64,000 nt of DNA from Cristatella mucedo. Taxonomy: Eukaryota > Bryozoa > Phylactolaemata > Cristatellidae. Both the position numbers and the translations under genes were made by a program. The notes under the pieces were generated by a model. It searched no databases. It saw only the letters and a program-made list of their open reading frames with translations, and had not been told where the DNA came from. The stretch covers positions 914,501 through 978,500 of the forward strand of contig WPIO01000072.1 of the NCBI GenBank assembly GCA_009760855.2, read 5' to 3'. Position 1 is the stretch's first letter. Each line of letters begins with the position of its first letter. Positions 38,496 to 53,300 of the stretch are shown in pieces.

Positions 38496-40743
38496 TAAGC
38501 TCTTGGCAAGGGCGATACAGTAAACGTAAGGCAAACTTCATCTGCCCCCTTTTCGGCTCCCATTAATGACTCATCACTTACCGACTGTACTCGGGCACAC
38601 AGCTAAGCGATGCAGTCAGACAGCATGTACCTTTAAAGGTAAAAGGTAGCCGTAGTAGTTCAGCCATCACACATGAGCTGCAGTCGATCGACCGCGACAA
38701 CCACGTCAGAAACCCAAGTTCGACTCGGCAGGGGCAGACATAGTTCCGGCAGATCAAGAGGTGTACAGGTATGCCCTGCCCCTTAAATATCCGAACCCTG
38801 CCTGCTCTTCCCAGAGCCAGACGCCACCACCCCACCTGCCAGCCGGGCGGCTGCTGGCTATAGTAAAAGTTCAGTCGAGTCGAGCCAACAGGGCCCCAAC
38901 TGCTGTTAACTTCAGGCTTAGGTTTCCTTATCCAACAGCCTTGCCAACTTTCTATGCTTCGAAGGCTAACGAAAGTATGCATTTAAATACAAGTAGACGA
39001 GAGACCAGCAGCAAGTACTTGCCCGACTAAAATATCCATTTTTTAAAGTGAATAGGAAAAATGCTCAATCCAAGGACAGGAGCTTATCTGTCAAGTTTAA
39101 TCGGACATCCTTGATAAACGGCAAAGCCCGGGGTAGCCGTAACCGATGCTCAATATCCTGCGGGTTCTAATAGTGCCTGTACTATGTGACCCAGTCGACG
39201 TCCGTGGAAAGGTCTCTACTAGCAGGGCTGTCACTGTGGGGATGGTGGGGTTTATACTTGCTTACTCCCTGATCCCCATCTATCCAGCCCATATCGAACA
39301 AATTCAGACTCAAGGCATCGTAAATAAACAGTACAGCAAATCGGCAAGCAAGGAAATTTGACGACGTTTACTAAGAACATGTAGGCATTTTCTATTCAAT
39401 GCTCGACTCGATGTCAGAGGCTGATTGAACAACAATGTTATGTGTTAACCCTGCACCCTTTGAAGGAAATAACAGCATCCTGCTAGCACGTCTTAAAGAG
39501 GGAGTGGTAGCAGCAGCACGCCTTCGGCCTTTACGGAATCTTGACACCATTTTCAATAATGCATGAAAAGTCAAGGGTTGGCACCCAAAGCAAATTTCTT
39601 GGCGACGTCCACGGACATCACATAGTCTGTCGCAAGAAAGACTGCAGCTCAGGTAGCGTAGCGATACTCACGTAAAGAGTCAACTATATAGCTGGCATAC
39701 AGAGTCAACCTCGAGGATGGGCAGAAAAAGCATAACACAACTAAGCAGCCATACAGCGTGTGCTCCTTCCTCATATTTAGTCTGCCTGGATACCTTTGCT
39801 GACAGCATATTGTGTGTTTGGTTTCAAGGTTGCTGCGTGCATTAATCGTGTACTGACCCTTGAATGATTGGAGTTGAGACTGCATACAATCTGCTAATTT
39901 CCAGCCCTCCAATTGGGCAGGCATAGAAAGCGCAGGCATAGCAAAATACATACACCAACTGAAGTGTGAAACACAGGTCACATTCATGCAGTCTTTCCTA
40001 ATTTATTTAAAGTCGCTCACACGTGGACGAAGCTCAACGATATCACATCATCCCTCCCCCCGAATATAAACTCATACAAGCTCATACATGGTTGCAGCCT
40101 TTCACATGCCAAGGCCGGATCACAAAAAATAGGACATCACAGTTTAGTGATGGGAAAAGTCGGCACACCGTAAATAGAGCTCTCCCTTCGTAGCAACATC
40201 ACTGCGATTATGACCAAGTGTTCGCAATGGCATGCAGGCAAACCATTGAGCATGCACTGTTGCCGTGCTGTTGGACTGATCCTGATCGGCCCGGCACTAC
40301 CACATAGGGAAAGAGCAAAAAAATGCAACAGAACCGGTGCAGAGCCACTGAATTATGTTGCAAGGCAGCCAGCAGTGTTTGTAATATAGCAACAAACCAA
40401 GTTTTTTGGGATAGGCGTCGTACCTGCGAGCAGACGCTAGAGAGCGCTTCAATCACCGCTTGGATTGCTACAGCAGCTTTCGGCAGGCAAAGGCTGCCAC
40501 AGCAGTCCATACTAGCACTTAGTGGCCAGTGCAAGGAATTCAGTGCAAAGCACTGGCATCCGATCAAACTAATATCACACTGATCTAATAAATGCAGCAG
40601 AACGAATGCAGGATCGGCAAGTGGAATGACGTCACTCCAATACGGCAGGACAGCCACGCCGGCCCTGCCAAGTCCACACAGAGCAACAGCCCAAAGCAAA
40701 GAGGGCATGCAAGTTCATTTGCACGGTTACGCAAGCTATGCTG

Positions 40744-41237
40744 CTAGAGATGCTGCCAGTCCAAGCCAGTGTGGCGTGTCTCAATGTTATGCGATACCAC
40801 TTCAGGTATGCTATGATGCAACCACCAGCGGTACAGCTTCCGGTACTCAGCCTCGCAGAGATACAGTGGCATGCCACGCCTGCAAAAGTAAGACAAGAGC
40901 CACTGTGAAGCTCGGTTGCAACAGCTTACAAGAGGACAATGTGCACAAGATCGCACACAGCATGCTCGAGTGCTTGGCAAGTGCAAAGTTAATATGAGCA
41001 TAGTACCACAGAATCGGATTAGGAAGTTTATATATTATTATTTATATTTTAAGTTTTATATATATATATATATATATAATTCTCATATTTGCCCTGTTAA
41101 TGATATTTTCCATCACGAAATAGTTTGCAGAAATTTATGATGTATTTTTCTGTATGCTCAACCGAAAGCCATCTGCCAGCATCCGAGGGCTTCACCATAC
41201 CCGGGCGGTCAAGACTTTTGAGGAGTGTACATGGGCA

Positions 41238-41325
<88 letters not shown>

Positions 41326-44300
41326 ATGCTCAACCATGCATATACACACATACACGTGCGTATACACACAGGGGAAGTCGAGAACAGGCAACTGTAGGAG
41401 AGAATAAATTGCACCACTAGGAGCAATCGGAATTCCCCAAATTCTCTCGACAAACCAATCAAGCTCTACAACAAACTGATCGAGAGTGTTTGACCTCGTG
41501 AGTATGACTTTGGCATGCAGATATGCCGTCAGAGGGCTAGATTTTGATGTCACGTTCACAGTTGTCGAGCAAACGGAATTCGCTGCAAGTGAGCGATTCA
41601 TGAGCCACTTGGCCGAAGGCGGTGCAGTTGGTCGATTGTACGACATAATAACAGTCTCGGCTGAGCGTAGAGTAAACGAGCAACACCGGCACATTCAAGA
41701 AAACAATTTCAAGTAATCATACAAAAACCATTACTTTTTGATCTGATGATTGTATGGTTGGACAGCTGCATGGTCCTAATACTTGATCCAAAAAGTAGAG
41801 AAGAACCTGTCCAACTGCTTTACGTGCATTCTCAGGGATATGGAACCTTCTGCACAGATAATTATTTGCACCACCCACATACATGCAACAATTGTATCAT
41901 TATTTACAGTTTAAACATTTTGCCACTTGACGATATCCATTTACATATTGTTTAGGCCTTTCTTCCACAGATTTCTGACATATACAAGGATCAAACTTCT
42001 TTGTGAGAATAAAGTCGAGAAGGTCTCTCATCGCTGCTGGAGGTGCCATACTTCTTTGCATGAACTCATAAACCCACTTTAGCTACACAGTGGAACAATC
42101 GTATGCTCATGGAGGTGTGCGTCAAAAGGCTACATTTGGGAAGGTCACCCCGACTTAGTAGTGCAAAAGATAACAGGAAGAACTGAGCAAGTGGAGATGT
42201 TGGCTTAAAGATGCCATGGGACACATGCTCTTAAAGCTATCTCACTAACAGTTAATTCAAGAGCTACCTCAATAACCGGGACTACGCATATGACAAAGTA
42301 CAGCAGCACATGACAAATTGCAAATCATCAGATAATAACGTGCCGTACTGTGCATGCTTTAAACAAAAGTTAATTACTAAAGCAGCAGTCCGGCATATAA
42401 ATACCATTGCATAGAAAAGTGAAGGCTAGCTGATTCATGGAGAAAGGAAGAAAGAAAGCATCAAAAGGGACGAGCAAACGACATGGCAAACGAACAGGCA
42501 TGTGCTTATGAAACTTGCTAGGAGTGGGTCACACAGCAGCAACAGCTGCGTAAAATGTGCCAACTAACCGCAATCCTTGATCGGTTTCACCATATTCGTC
42601 AACATATGGAGCCACACTGAGGCAACCTTTTGTTTGACCCGTCAGCATTAGCACTTGACATTGTCGAACCCTGAAAGCCAGATGCAAAAAAGTTCTCGAA
42701 ACAGCCCAGCTGAATGCCGAAACTAAAGTTGTGAACTAGGAAAATCTTGAAAAATTAATACTAATACATTTGATAAAGCACTCTCAGAGAACTCAACATT
42801 TTTCTAGGTGTTTAACGATTGCTGCAAAGGAAGCAAGATCAAATGATTCGTGGTAGCATGCTCAATAAACAACCAGAATAAGATGGTTAGGGATGACATA
42901 CACAGGGTCAGAATGCAAGTCTGGTTAGTGGCATCCTGCACAGTGTCTGCACGCATAGGCACATAAAGGACGAATCACGGGACCCACTCAATGCTGTGAT
43001 AAATATGTGCAGTTTTAGTTTCTTTTTAAATGTGGCCAAGTCAGGGGATGAGACACAAGTCTGGAGTGAGTTCCAGGCTTTGGGAGCATACAAACTAGAG
43101 GCACGGTCTCTAAAGGATTTGAAGTTTGTACAAGGTATAGGTAAAAATTTAGATTTCGAAAGGCGCTTGGTACGATGCTTAGTCAGGTGGGAGTAGATCT
43201 GATAGGCTGGAGCCAAAGAATGAAGGGACCTTAAAGTGAGCAATAAAACCTAGAAGTCGGTGCTTTGCTTGACTGGTAGCCAGTGCAAGTCGGCAAGAAG
43301 TGGTGTGATGCCCTGTGATGCTGTGACAACTGTGACGCTCACGACAGACAAGCCAAGCAGCAGAGTTTTGGACCAGCTGTAAGCTGCACCCGAATGCACA
43401 GGCCGGTAGGCCAGCAAGCAGTGAGTTACAGAAGTCAAGACGGGATGTCACAAATGCTTGGGCCAACTTAGATGTGACATCCCTGTCTAAACAAGCCGGA
43501 ATTTCTGCAATGTTATGTAGCTGAAAGTAGGCAGACTTGACTGTGGAGCTGAATTGGTCGTCTAATGAAAGGTCACTTTGGAACATGACACCTAGATTTC
43601 GTGCAGATTCAACAGGAGATATGCTGGTACAGCCGATTGTGAGCATTACACGTTCTCATTTCTGAATCCTACTTAGTTTGCTCATAACTAGCAAGTTAGT
43701 TTTACCATCATTCAATTTAAGAAAATTTGCTGCCATTCATGTGCGGATGCCATCAACACATGCAGTAAGACAGTTTGAGAGAATTCGATGTGCTGGAGGA
43801 CAGGGAGGGATCAAAGCAAAGGTATAACTGAGTGTCATCCGCATAGAAGTGAAAGCCTAGATTGTGCGTGGCAATCACATCGGCAAGAGGGAGAGTATAA
43901 ACTGTGAAAAGAACCGGATCAAGCACGGAGCCCTGAGGTACCATATGTTTCAAAGGTTCCTCGGATGATCTTTGTATATTCACAGCAATACTCTGGAGTC
44001 TCCCACTGAGATAGGATCCGATCCATTGCAGAGCAGTGCCAGTGATGCCCAGGCGAGATGAGAGGCGCTGTAGAAGAACTTGGTGATCGATAGCATCAAA
44101 AGCTGCCGAAAGATCGAGCAAAACAAGCAGAGATACTCTACCCGTTTTCGTATTCCTAAGCAAGGCATTGTACACCCGAAGCAATGCTGACCCTGGGGAC
44201 TGATTAGCTCTAAAACCAGACTGGAACTTACTAGCATGGTTTGAGGGAACTTACTAGCATGGTTTGAGGTTTCAATATATGAGTTCAGCTTGTCTGCTAC

Positions 44301-47300
44301 GACTAGTTCCAGCGTCCTTGATAGAAATGGTAAAAGGAAGACTGGGCAGAAGTTGTAGAAGTTTACAGTTAGAAGTTCTCTTGGTCTAGTATTGCTTTCT
44401 TGAGCAGTGGCCTGACTACAACCTTTTTGAAAGGTGCTCGGACATGACCTGAGGCTAATGACATATTAATGATGTTAATTATGCATGGCAGCAGCAGATC
44501 AATCCATCGTAGAAGCAGGACAGTGGGAATAGGATCCAAAGGACTAGTTGTCTTCTTTGATTGGGATACGAACTTCAGGACGAGATCACTAGGAACCTGC
44601 TTAAATGTAGACATTGAGGAGCAGCCAGCAACCGGGGTACAGCATTCTAAGGGGATGCTGTCATCGCAGGGATGGATTCCCTGATCTTGTCTATCTTTTG
44701 CACAAAGAATCGAAAGAAGCAATCGGCTAGATCAGCACAAGTATCATCAGGTAAGGAGCTAACCTGGGAGCAGTTGATGAGGTGATTGGTCGTCATCAGC
44801 ATTTTTAGGCTGTGCATCTGTGATTCAACAATGTTTTCATAAAAGCTAGACTTGGCCTTTGCTAGGATCGATTGGTACGATCTACAGTTAGCCCTCACAT
44901 GCCTGTCGATGGACAGTCAGTCCTGATCTTTTGTATGGTTTTTCAATCTTGGGCTTAGTAGACCTAGCTAGTTAATTGTCTGTGGTAAACCATAGGCCGT
45001 TCAGGCAAGGGCGCACAGTGAGTTTAGTCAGCGGTGCAAATTCGCCAACCATGTCAGCTAGTGTCGTTTTGTAGCAACCTACCAATGCTGACAGGTCGGC
45101 AGGGGGATTGAGCAGCAGAGGCGAAGCAGATGTTCTCGCATGGGCAGCATCGTTGTCAAGGGTCTTGAGGTTTTGCGATTTAGAGGTGACTGTAGATTCG
45201 GATTAGATGAGAAGGAGGAGTGCACACACTGTAGACTGAATGAGATCTGCATGTGGTCAGATAAGCAGAATTTGGCAATAATTGGTGATGACAAAGTGCA
45301 GTTGTATGAGAAAAATTGGTCGAGCGTGTGACCCTTGATGTGAGTAGGGCCATGCACATGAGCCACAAGAGACAATGAGTCAGTCAGTGCACGAACTTCA
45401 GTGATGAAGGCATCAGATAAGTAATCATAATGAATTTTGAAATCCTCATAATGAGGAAAGGTCGATTACTTGCAAACATAATCAAAATGAGATAAGACAA
45501 AGCTGAGATTAAGGAGGACTTACACCAAGTGCACATATCAGCAGCAAATACAGAGGGCACAGCCCGATAGGGAATAGTTTGCTGGCAAAAATGATTCCAA
45601 ATGCAGTCTGCAAATGGCATCATATAACTGACACGTACATTGACGACTCACAAGTAGTAATAAACATCCTGCAGACATTGAACCTCAGCATACAAGTTCT
45701 AAATATATTATGTTCCCTCAGCCAGGCCAATGAATGGCACTCAGCCTACCATTATCTTCTGACGAATTCGCACTAAATGACGGCAACCCATCGCTGCCTA
45801 TCATGTAAAGCATCAACCTATATTACAATGAGCTTGCTACAACAAAGTAGCAATATCAGTGATAGCCCTAATTGTGAGTCACATATATAGGCAAAAAGGT
45901 GGCAAACATCTTGAAGTGGCTGCTAAACTGTGCTCGAGTTCACGACTTACCAAGCAAACTTATAGTCAACAGCACCCCATGTACAACAAATTCAGCTAGA
46001 TTGAATTATGCAGCACTTCTTTCTGTCCTGCTACTAGATGTTTGGAATCGGAGGTATGGCATGCAATGGCATGCGAATTTTATCTTTGTAATGGCTCTGC
46101 CATATGATAATAAAACAGTTCTACAAAGAATCACAGCAGCTCTGGCCACATCTCCTCTTAACCTTCAGCTGAGGCCGAACGATGATCTACCAGTTGTTAA
46201 CTGTTTACTTGACATATTTTGTGTGCGCATGGTGGATCCTTTTTGCTTCTGCCACCTATGATGAGCTCAGAACCAGTCTTGGCAAATGGTCAGGTACAGA
46301 CTAGCTTTACGTCCGTCTCACAGATGCACAATCCTGCTTGCACAAAGAGCACTGCAGTACTTATATTTGCTATGCTTTACCTTATCAACCAATCTCTAAT
46401 ACCACAGCCTACTAGCTCCAACTATATGCTGACGATGCAGCATCACGGCTGATAAGAGAAAATACTTCGGCAGCAAACGTTACAAAAGCTGATCTTAGGA
46501 AGCTCCGTGTAAAGATACCAGCCTGAAAGGTGCAACAACCAGCACTACGCATAAAAATAACCATTGTTAGAGAGAGATGCCCTTGGTCTGCAGAGCAGCT
46601 CAACCTGTAACAAGTCATTAGTCTCGAATAACATCAAAAGCCTATGGTAAACTGTTTTGCATCATCCACTTTTACGAAGGCAGAGCCATGAACGTCTAAA
46701 ATGACCACTAGTCTTGTGCCCCTGGGAGTCAGAGCTGGAGTCCCGAGGGTGGTACAACTTTATGATATGAGCTGTAAGTAGTCACTGTTAATTGGAAGTA
46801 CCCATTAGCACACCCTGCGAATAATGATACCCTCCGAAGTTCACACTGCTACTGGATGACCACATGCAGGACACTATTTCTTTGACATTAACAGAAAATG
46901 ACGTACCTGAGGAACATGCAGGTCCCACTGCTACAAGTCTGAGCATGTGCAGTAGCAGCACCAACGGCCTGCTGAGTAGCTTCTAAGACGACCTGACAGC
47001 AGTAGCTCTGCGAGCAGACCATATCTCCACATACAAGGCACATGGTAGGTGAACGGCTGTCATCAGCACCACAAGATTTTTTGCAGCTGAAAGGTGTGCA
47101 GGCCAAGATGGCTCACAGCAAACACGTGCAAGCTGCTGAAAATAGTGAAAGTCAGTGGGGGGGGGGGGTATCACGGCCACAATGCCATAGGTGCAGTGGT
47201 CGATTGTCGATTTGACAAGTAGGTTGCTTACGTGAACGTGGAGGCCTTATTGATTAGTTCACTGTAGTCAGCCGGAAGCTGGATCAGAGGCTTTGCAGTC

Positions 47301-50300
47301 AAAGGATAGGAGATGAAGATTGGAGTAACCGACGTTATCGAATGGGTGCGGGCTGAGGCCCCAGCAATGAACCATCTAGAAGATAAGCGGTCACAAAAAC
47401 TTCAGTACTGCGTTCGAGTGGCTGAGACGAAGGCACAAGCTATACAATTAAGGGGGAAAGTCAAGAAAATATCTATAACATTTGTCCGACAACCAAATAT
47501 GTGTTGATGGTACCTTTCGAAAGAAAAAATATGTTAAAACTGGGATAGGAAGTTCTGACGACTTCCGCATAAAAAGAAATGCAAACCATGCCTAACCCGG
47601 TAGTAAACCGGAAACAAATCTACAAATAAAAAATTTCCCGATCTCTGCATCCTATACCACTTGTATCCCAACTTGTCGAACCTTGGTAGGTCGCTATAGA
47701 TGCTTGAAGCTTATTGAGGTGCATACTTGTGACTTTTATACAGCTTCATTTCCAGGGTTGGTTGGAGCCTTGTAAATTAATTAACTCAACTAATATTTCA
47801 CGTATTGGAGTGAAATTTCAAATGTGAATTCAACTCTGCTTGTTTGAACCCAGTCTTTAAGATTTTTGATTTCGGTTTGATATAATTGGTTCTATATGTC
47901 CAAGATTACGGAAAATAAAGCTCCAGGATGTTTGATGACGTACACAGCAAAATGTATCAAACCAAAATAAAAAATATTCAAGACTAGGGTAAAAAGCAGA
48001 GCTGAACTCGCATTTCAAATTTCATTCCGATACATGAAATATCAGCTGAGTTATTTAATTTACAAGGCACCAACCAACATTGGAAATGAAGCTGCATACA
48101 AGTCACAAGTATGCACCTCAACAAGCTTCAAGCATATATCGCGATCTACCAATATTCGACAAGTTGGGATACAAGTCGCATATGATGCAGAGATCGGTAA
48201 TTTTTTTTATTTGTAGATTAATTGCTTCTGGTTTACATCCGGGTTAGACGTGGTTGGCATAACCGATTTTTCTTTCACGTGGAAGTCGTCAGAACTTCCG
48301 ACCCTAGTTCTAACATATTTATCTTTCGAAAAGTACCATCAACACATATTTGATTGTCGGACAAATTGTATAGATATTTTCTTGACATTCCCCCATAACA
48401 GCCACTAAACTAATACTACAGAGAACAAATAGCAGCAGTCACGATTATGCGACTAACAAGCAGTTGCCCACATGTGTCTGCACTAAATAGTATGATCGGT
48501 GCTTAACATTGTACTCAACAAAGCATACCGGTCTACATATTCAAAATTCATTATGCAGTTTGACGTCAAGTTGCAGACCACACCACATCCCAAAACTGAC
48601 TGCCTACCTGGTATCACCTAAGCAATAGCGGAGATCACATAAAGCAACAACCCGAGGGACCATGGCCAGGTTTGCACAAACGTTGCTTGGAATGATGCAT
48701 CATCCAATAAGAACAGAAGCAAGACTGTAACCGAAACGAAACAAGTAAGCTGACGTGCAAATCGAACTAAGGGGATTAACTGAACACCAGCCGAGTAAGG
48801 AACTCAAGTGAACAATAGGGCTGTTGTTGGATTTATATACCTACCTTAGACATAACACAGCATATCAAGCTATCCAGATTAATGTGGCATTACACTATGC
48901 TAATGCTAATACTCATTCACATGAAAGGGGATTCAGGCAGAGAGCATCAAGGACGGATTAGCCAAAAGCTGCAAAGCACCACCTAAGCAAGAAAAACAGT
49001 TTATGCACTGGTTTCTGCTTGACAGGGCCACTTGCTACGTGGGAGCACCTGAATTTCCGGGAACTTACTTTTTAACAAGCTCCATAATCTCCACCTGGTT
49101 GTAAGTAAACAACTGGAAAACTCGTGTAGGCAGGCCGAGGTAAGTGCACACAGAGTCGTAGTCATTGTACAAACAGCCTACAACCACGCAACAGCAAACC
49201 CCATGATGCTTGGCGTTTACAGTTCAAAGCACTCAATGCTGCTGCACAGAGTGATGGCAACATACCCGGCACGGGGTTCACGTCCGTCAGGGCACTAAAG
49301 AAGAGTGCAGCACATCTTACAAATGGTAGACATGCGTGCTTCAATCGCTGCTCTAACCGCTGGGTGGCAGATGAGTCAGATCGATTGTATGGTGGCTGGA
49401 TACTACAAAATATAACGCACAAGCTGCTGCTAACACAATTGCAGGTCGGCAATCTGTCTGTAACTGCACCTGTTTCCCATCCCGAACGCCTCTTTTTCAT
49501 AGCTAACTCATGCCACCGCGTTGCCTTTGTAGACAACCACCACCGACAAGAGTTCTATCGTGTCTACTTTGAGCCCTTAGTTGATCACTTACTTACGTTT
49601 GAACATTCTCGGAAAGCAAGCGACCAATTAAGGCATCAGTGCATGTTCTGAATATCTAGTTAGCTCCACTTGGGATGCTTGAGCTGCTATATACTATCTA
49701 CTGCTACCATTGCTTTGGTATACAATACTGGCCAAATAGGTACAGGCCAGCCTGATGCCCAGGCAAGGGCCAAACCATGGGTCACACAAACATGTACGAA
49801 ACATGCATTCTCCACGCAGTGAAAGGCATTCTTGAGGACAGCTAAATATTAGGGATTGGTGCAAGCTCGTGCTTGGCTTTTATTAGTACATATGTAATCT
49901 TGACTGCAGAGTTTTCTCTTTAATAGCCACATAAATGCATACTAATGTACAAACCAAGAAGTTCTCAAGCTATAAGGGCCCAGACATAGAAGCAATCGTT
50001 GCTATGTACACGACAATAACGCTAGACAAACAGGAACATTCCCGAGTCCATGCATCATTTTTCGAAGGTGAGCTGTTCCTTGACTATAACAAGTAGGCAT
50101 CGTCCGTACCCAGCAAGTTCGTATATTTGATCGGCAACGTCCAGCAGAGAGCGATCATATGATTCTTCAGCAGTACCTGCAAAAATAAGTCAGGACAAAT
50201 ACATAATCCAATCCAACCGGCAATCTTAGCCTAGGATCCAAACATTGACTCCTAGTTCCGACTTTAAAAGCAATAAAATAACTTGTCAAAAGCATCGGTA

Positions 50301-53300
50301 GCCCAAGAATGATAAGGGAATGCTAAACAGTCTGCTCTATACCTCACAGCTAGTTTCCAAATTAACGAGTTTCCATTAAGTCAAACACAGGACGTAATTC
50401 TCCAAACGTTCTATAGCTAACAAAGCGCAATGACAATGCAAAAATGCTAGAACCATTTCAACTAATATTAAGACACGGTATTTTTATTCGTATGGTAGAA
50501 GTGTCAACGAGGTGGGGCACAGACGAAATCTACGACAATCCATGTAAAACTGTAGCGAGCAAACGTCTACCAACTGACTTGAAGCAATACCACTACAATT
50601 ACTTTACACTCTGCTGACGAGCATCAAGAGTCCTCTCTCCTGCTTTCGACATCGAGAGTAAACTCCCGATGTCGAAAGCAGTAAAGTATGTCTCAATGTT
50701 TACGTTGTCACGTAAATCCCCGGCTTTATGTGACCACGTAAGTGCTCAAGCAAAATCCGGTAAGCTACCGAATGCAAGTGTGAGTTATTAATTACAACTG
50801 GTGCCGAGCTACAACCAAAACGTCTGCCGTGGGTAGGATCTGAAACCATACCGGCTGCCGGATTTATGAGGGCAGGTGAACACTCCATCCGTTGCAGCAC
50901 TCCTGACTCAGCACCCCTGAGAGCCTTTACGGACACGTGGCTCTAGCAGCTGCTTCAACTGTTGCAGCACTTTGGAAATACAGACCAAACGACGGCTATC
51001 ACAGCCATCTTGTGAGTCAGCCTTTTGACTGGCCATTTTATTTTACAATCGATCGTTCTTAAGTCATGTGAGAGATAAGATCACTTGCTTTTACTATCAC
51101 TGCAGAAATAAATCTATAATTTGCAGAATGTCCTCAGCACGCACTACACAAGCACAGGTGTGGCCATCACGGCAACAAGACCCGACACCCTCTGTCACTT
51201 TCCTGCTCACCTTCTGCCTCGCCGGCCGGCTCCAGGGAGCTGGTGCTCAGCATCACCTGCACGACATGGGCGACAAGGACGAGCCGAAGCAAGTGCAGCT
51301 CTGCCATTCCACCGGCCGAGTAGGAGGTACAAGCAAACACGTTCTCGACGCTTTGCATCTTGTCCAAGTACAGGCTGGGCAAGCTCAGACAGGCAGCGAC
51401 GAAGTAGTGCCATAAATCGAGCGACAGCAGGTCGCCGCACTCGGCGGGCGAACCGCTGCCACTTCCACGACCAGGTTGACCACCAGGTGGATGGAGGATG
51501 CCCAGCAAACCTACAGCATGCAGTCACGGCCACGGCTTCTGCCAGAGGCCAGGAAATGGCGGGCCAACAGGCTTTGCCGTGCGAAGAACGACAGGGAAAG
51601 TGGCTTGCAAGCGCACCCTGGCTAACCGTGAGCACATGCGTTTGGCCATGCCTGCTTCTTCTCGACCCTTGTCTCCTGATAATAAATGGGACTTAATGCT
51701 CCCTCTAATGCACAGCCAGCACCTTAGCTGAGGACCGTTCTAGTAATGATCAAAGGCCCACTATCGACCAATGATGACTGCAGCCAGCACAGCACTGACA
51801 CTGGTTTGATGCTGCTATTACCATGGCAACCAGTGCACAGACGATAAAGTTAAACACACCAAACCGATCTAGCTACTGCACGTGGAAGCCAGAAGACACG
51901 TGCTCAAGGGCAGTCGCAATCGTCTGCACACGCAACACGGCACAGCATCAGCATACCCGACACTATCTGTATCGCCCTCTGCCGGAAGACGGCTGCTAGC
52001 GTAGCCTGCTGAGCGACTGCTGAGCAGCGAACGATCGCAGTGAGGCAGCTCTGCTGGCGGGAGCTCAGTCCATCGCCAAACAGCGATTTGCCCTCGAAGC
52101 GAAGGACTTGCTCTGCAATGCCGGCAAACCAGCATTAAGGAAGAGCTAGCAATTCATTAGCAAGCCCACAGCACCAACAAGCACTGAGTAGGCACAACAG
52201 AACATGGGGGCAAAAGCTCGAAACACCGGGTCAAAGGATCGTCTGATAAGGAAGTCAGTACTGCAGCTGCCCAGCATCACCCACTGAAATGCACAAAACG
52301 ATGCAGAACAAGAAGAGATGGGGGATGAGAAGGGAAAAAGGAGTGGAGGAGGAGGGGAGGTGAAGGAAGTGGAGAAGAGGGAGGTGAGGTGGAGGAGATG
52401 AGGAAGAAGAGGAAGGGCAGAGGCACTCACATTGTTGCACAAAGCAGTGCAGGAACAGAAAGGGGCTGGAGGTGGATGGGCAACTGCAATCTTTACCAAG
52501 AACCTGCACGGTGAAGGCACATGCATTCCACAAGGCTGTGTGAGCAGAAACGTTTCTTGCTTTAGACTCAGGATCACACTACAATCAAAGAAAACTACCG
52601 AATACAGCAATACGACAAGTCATAGCAGACCATAATGAACTAAAGTCGAATTAGCAAAGATTGTTCCCACTCATGAGCCAAGACACAAACGCCAAGCATG
52701 CCCTCCTAAGTATGACCATAACCCACAGGTTCAGTGTTATGCAGAGACCAACAGGTTCACAGAATCAACAAGAGACATGCATAACGATAAGCATTGGACA
52801 GCCAAGTAGATGGCAAAGTCGAGGACTGAACAACAGCAAGCAATGTCATTTCAAGTTGCATGTGGTCCTGACCAAAAAAGGTTGGCTAAGAATAATAATA
52901 ATAATGCACTTGATAAAGCGCCCTCAGAGAACTCAATGTCTTTCTAGGTGCTTTACATTTGCTGCAAAGGGAAATGCAATTGAATGGTGAGTAATATCAT
53001 GCTTGATAAACAAACAACATGAATAACATGGTTAGGGGTGACATGAACAGGGTCAGCATGCGAATGTGGTTAGTGGCAGCATGCACAGTGTGAGCACGCA
53101 TAAGCACATGAAGGACGAATCACAGGGACCCACTAAATGCTGTCATAAATAGGTGTTTTTTAAGTTCCTTTTAAATGTGGTCAGGTCAGGGGATGTTCTG
53201 ACGAAAGTCGGGAGGGATTTCTAGGCTTTGGGAGCATACGAACTAAATGTGAGGTCTCCAAAGGATTTGAGGTTTGTACGAGGTATTGGTAGACTGTTGG

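Larger units (their letters stand above)
36198..40743. other. RCE1-UBR intergenic region
   Basis: This spans the two 3' ends. It holds the RCE1 3' UTR with a candidate ATTAAA signal, one SINE, a perfect 37-nt palindrome and two separate 27-bp tandem duplications (37540-37590 and 37935-37985). The UBR 3' UTR probably occupies the right end, possibly to an AATAAA on the minus strand near 40000. The 167-codon frame at 40208-40708 lies in that presumed 3' UTR and shows no family features. Confidence 0.55.

Noticed and set aside
40208-40708. 167-codon minus-strand frame after the UBR stop
   Set aside because: It lies just 3' of the UBR stop codon in presumed 3' UTR, with no recognisable domain.
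41209-41694. 161-codon minus-strand frame with long HT repeats
   Set aside because: Produced by the (GT)n microsatellite read in reverse.
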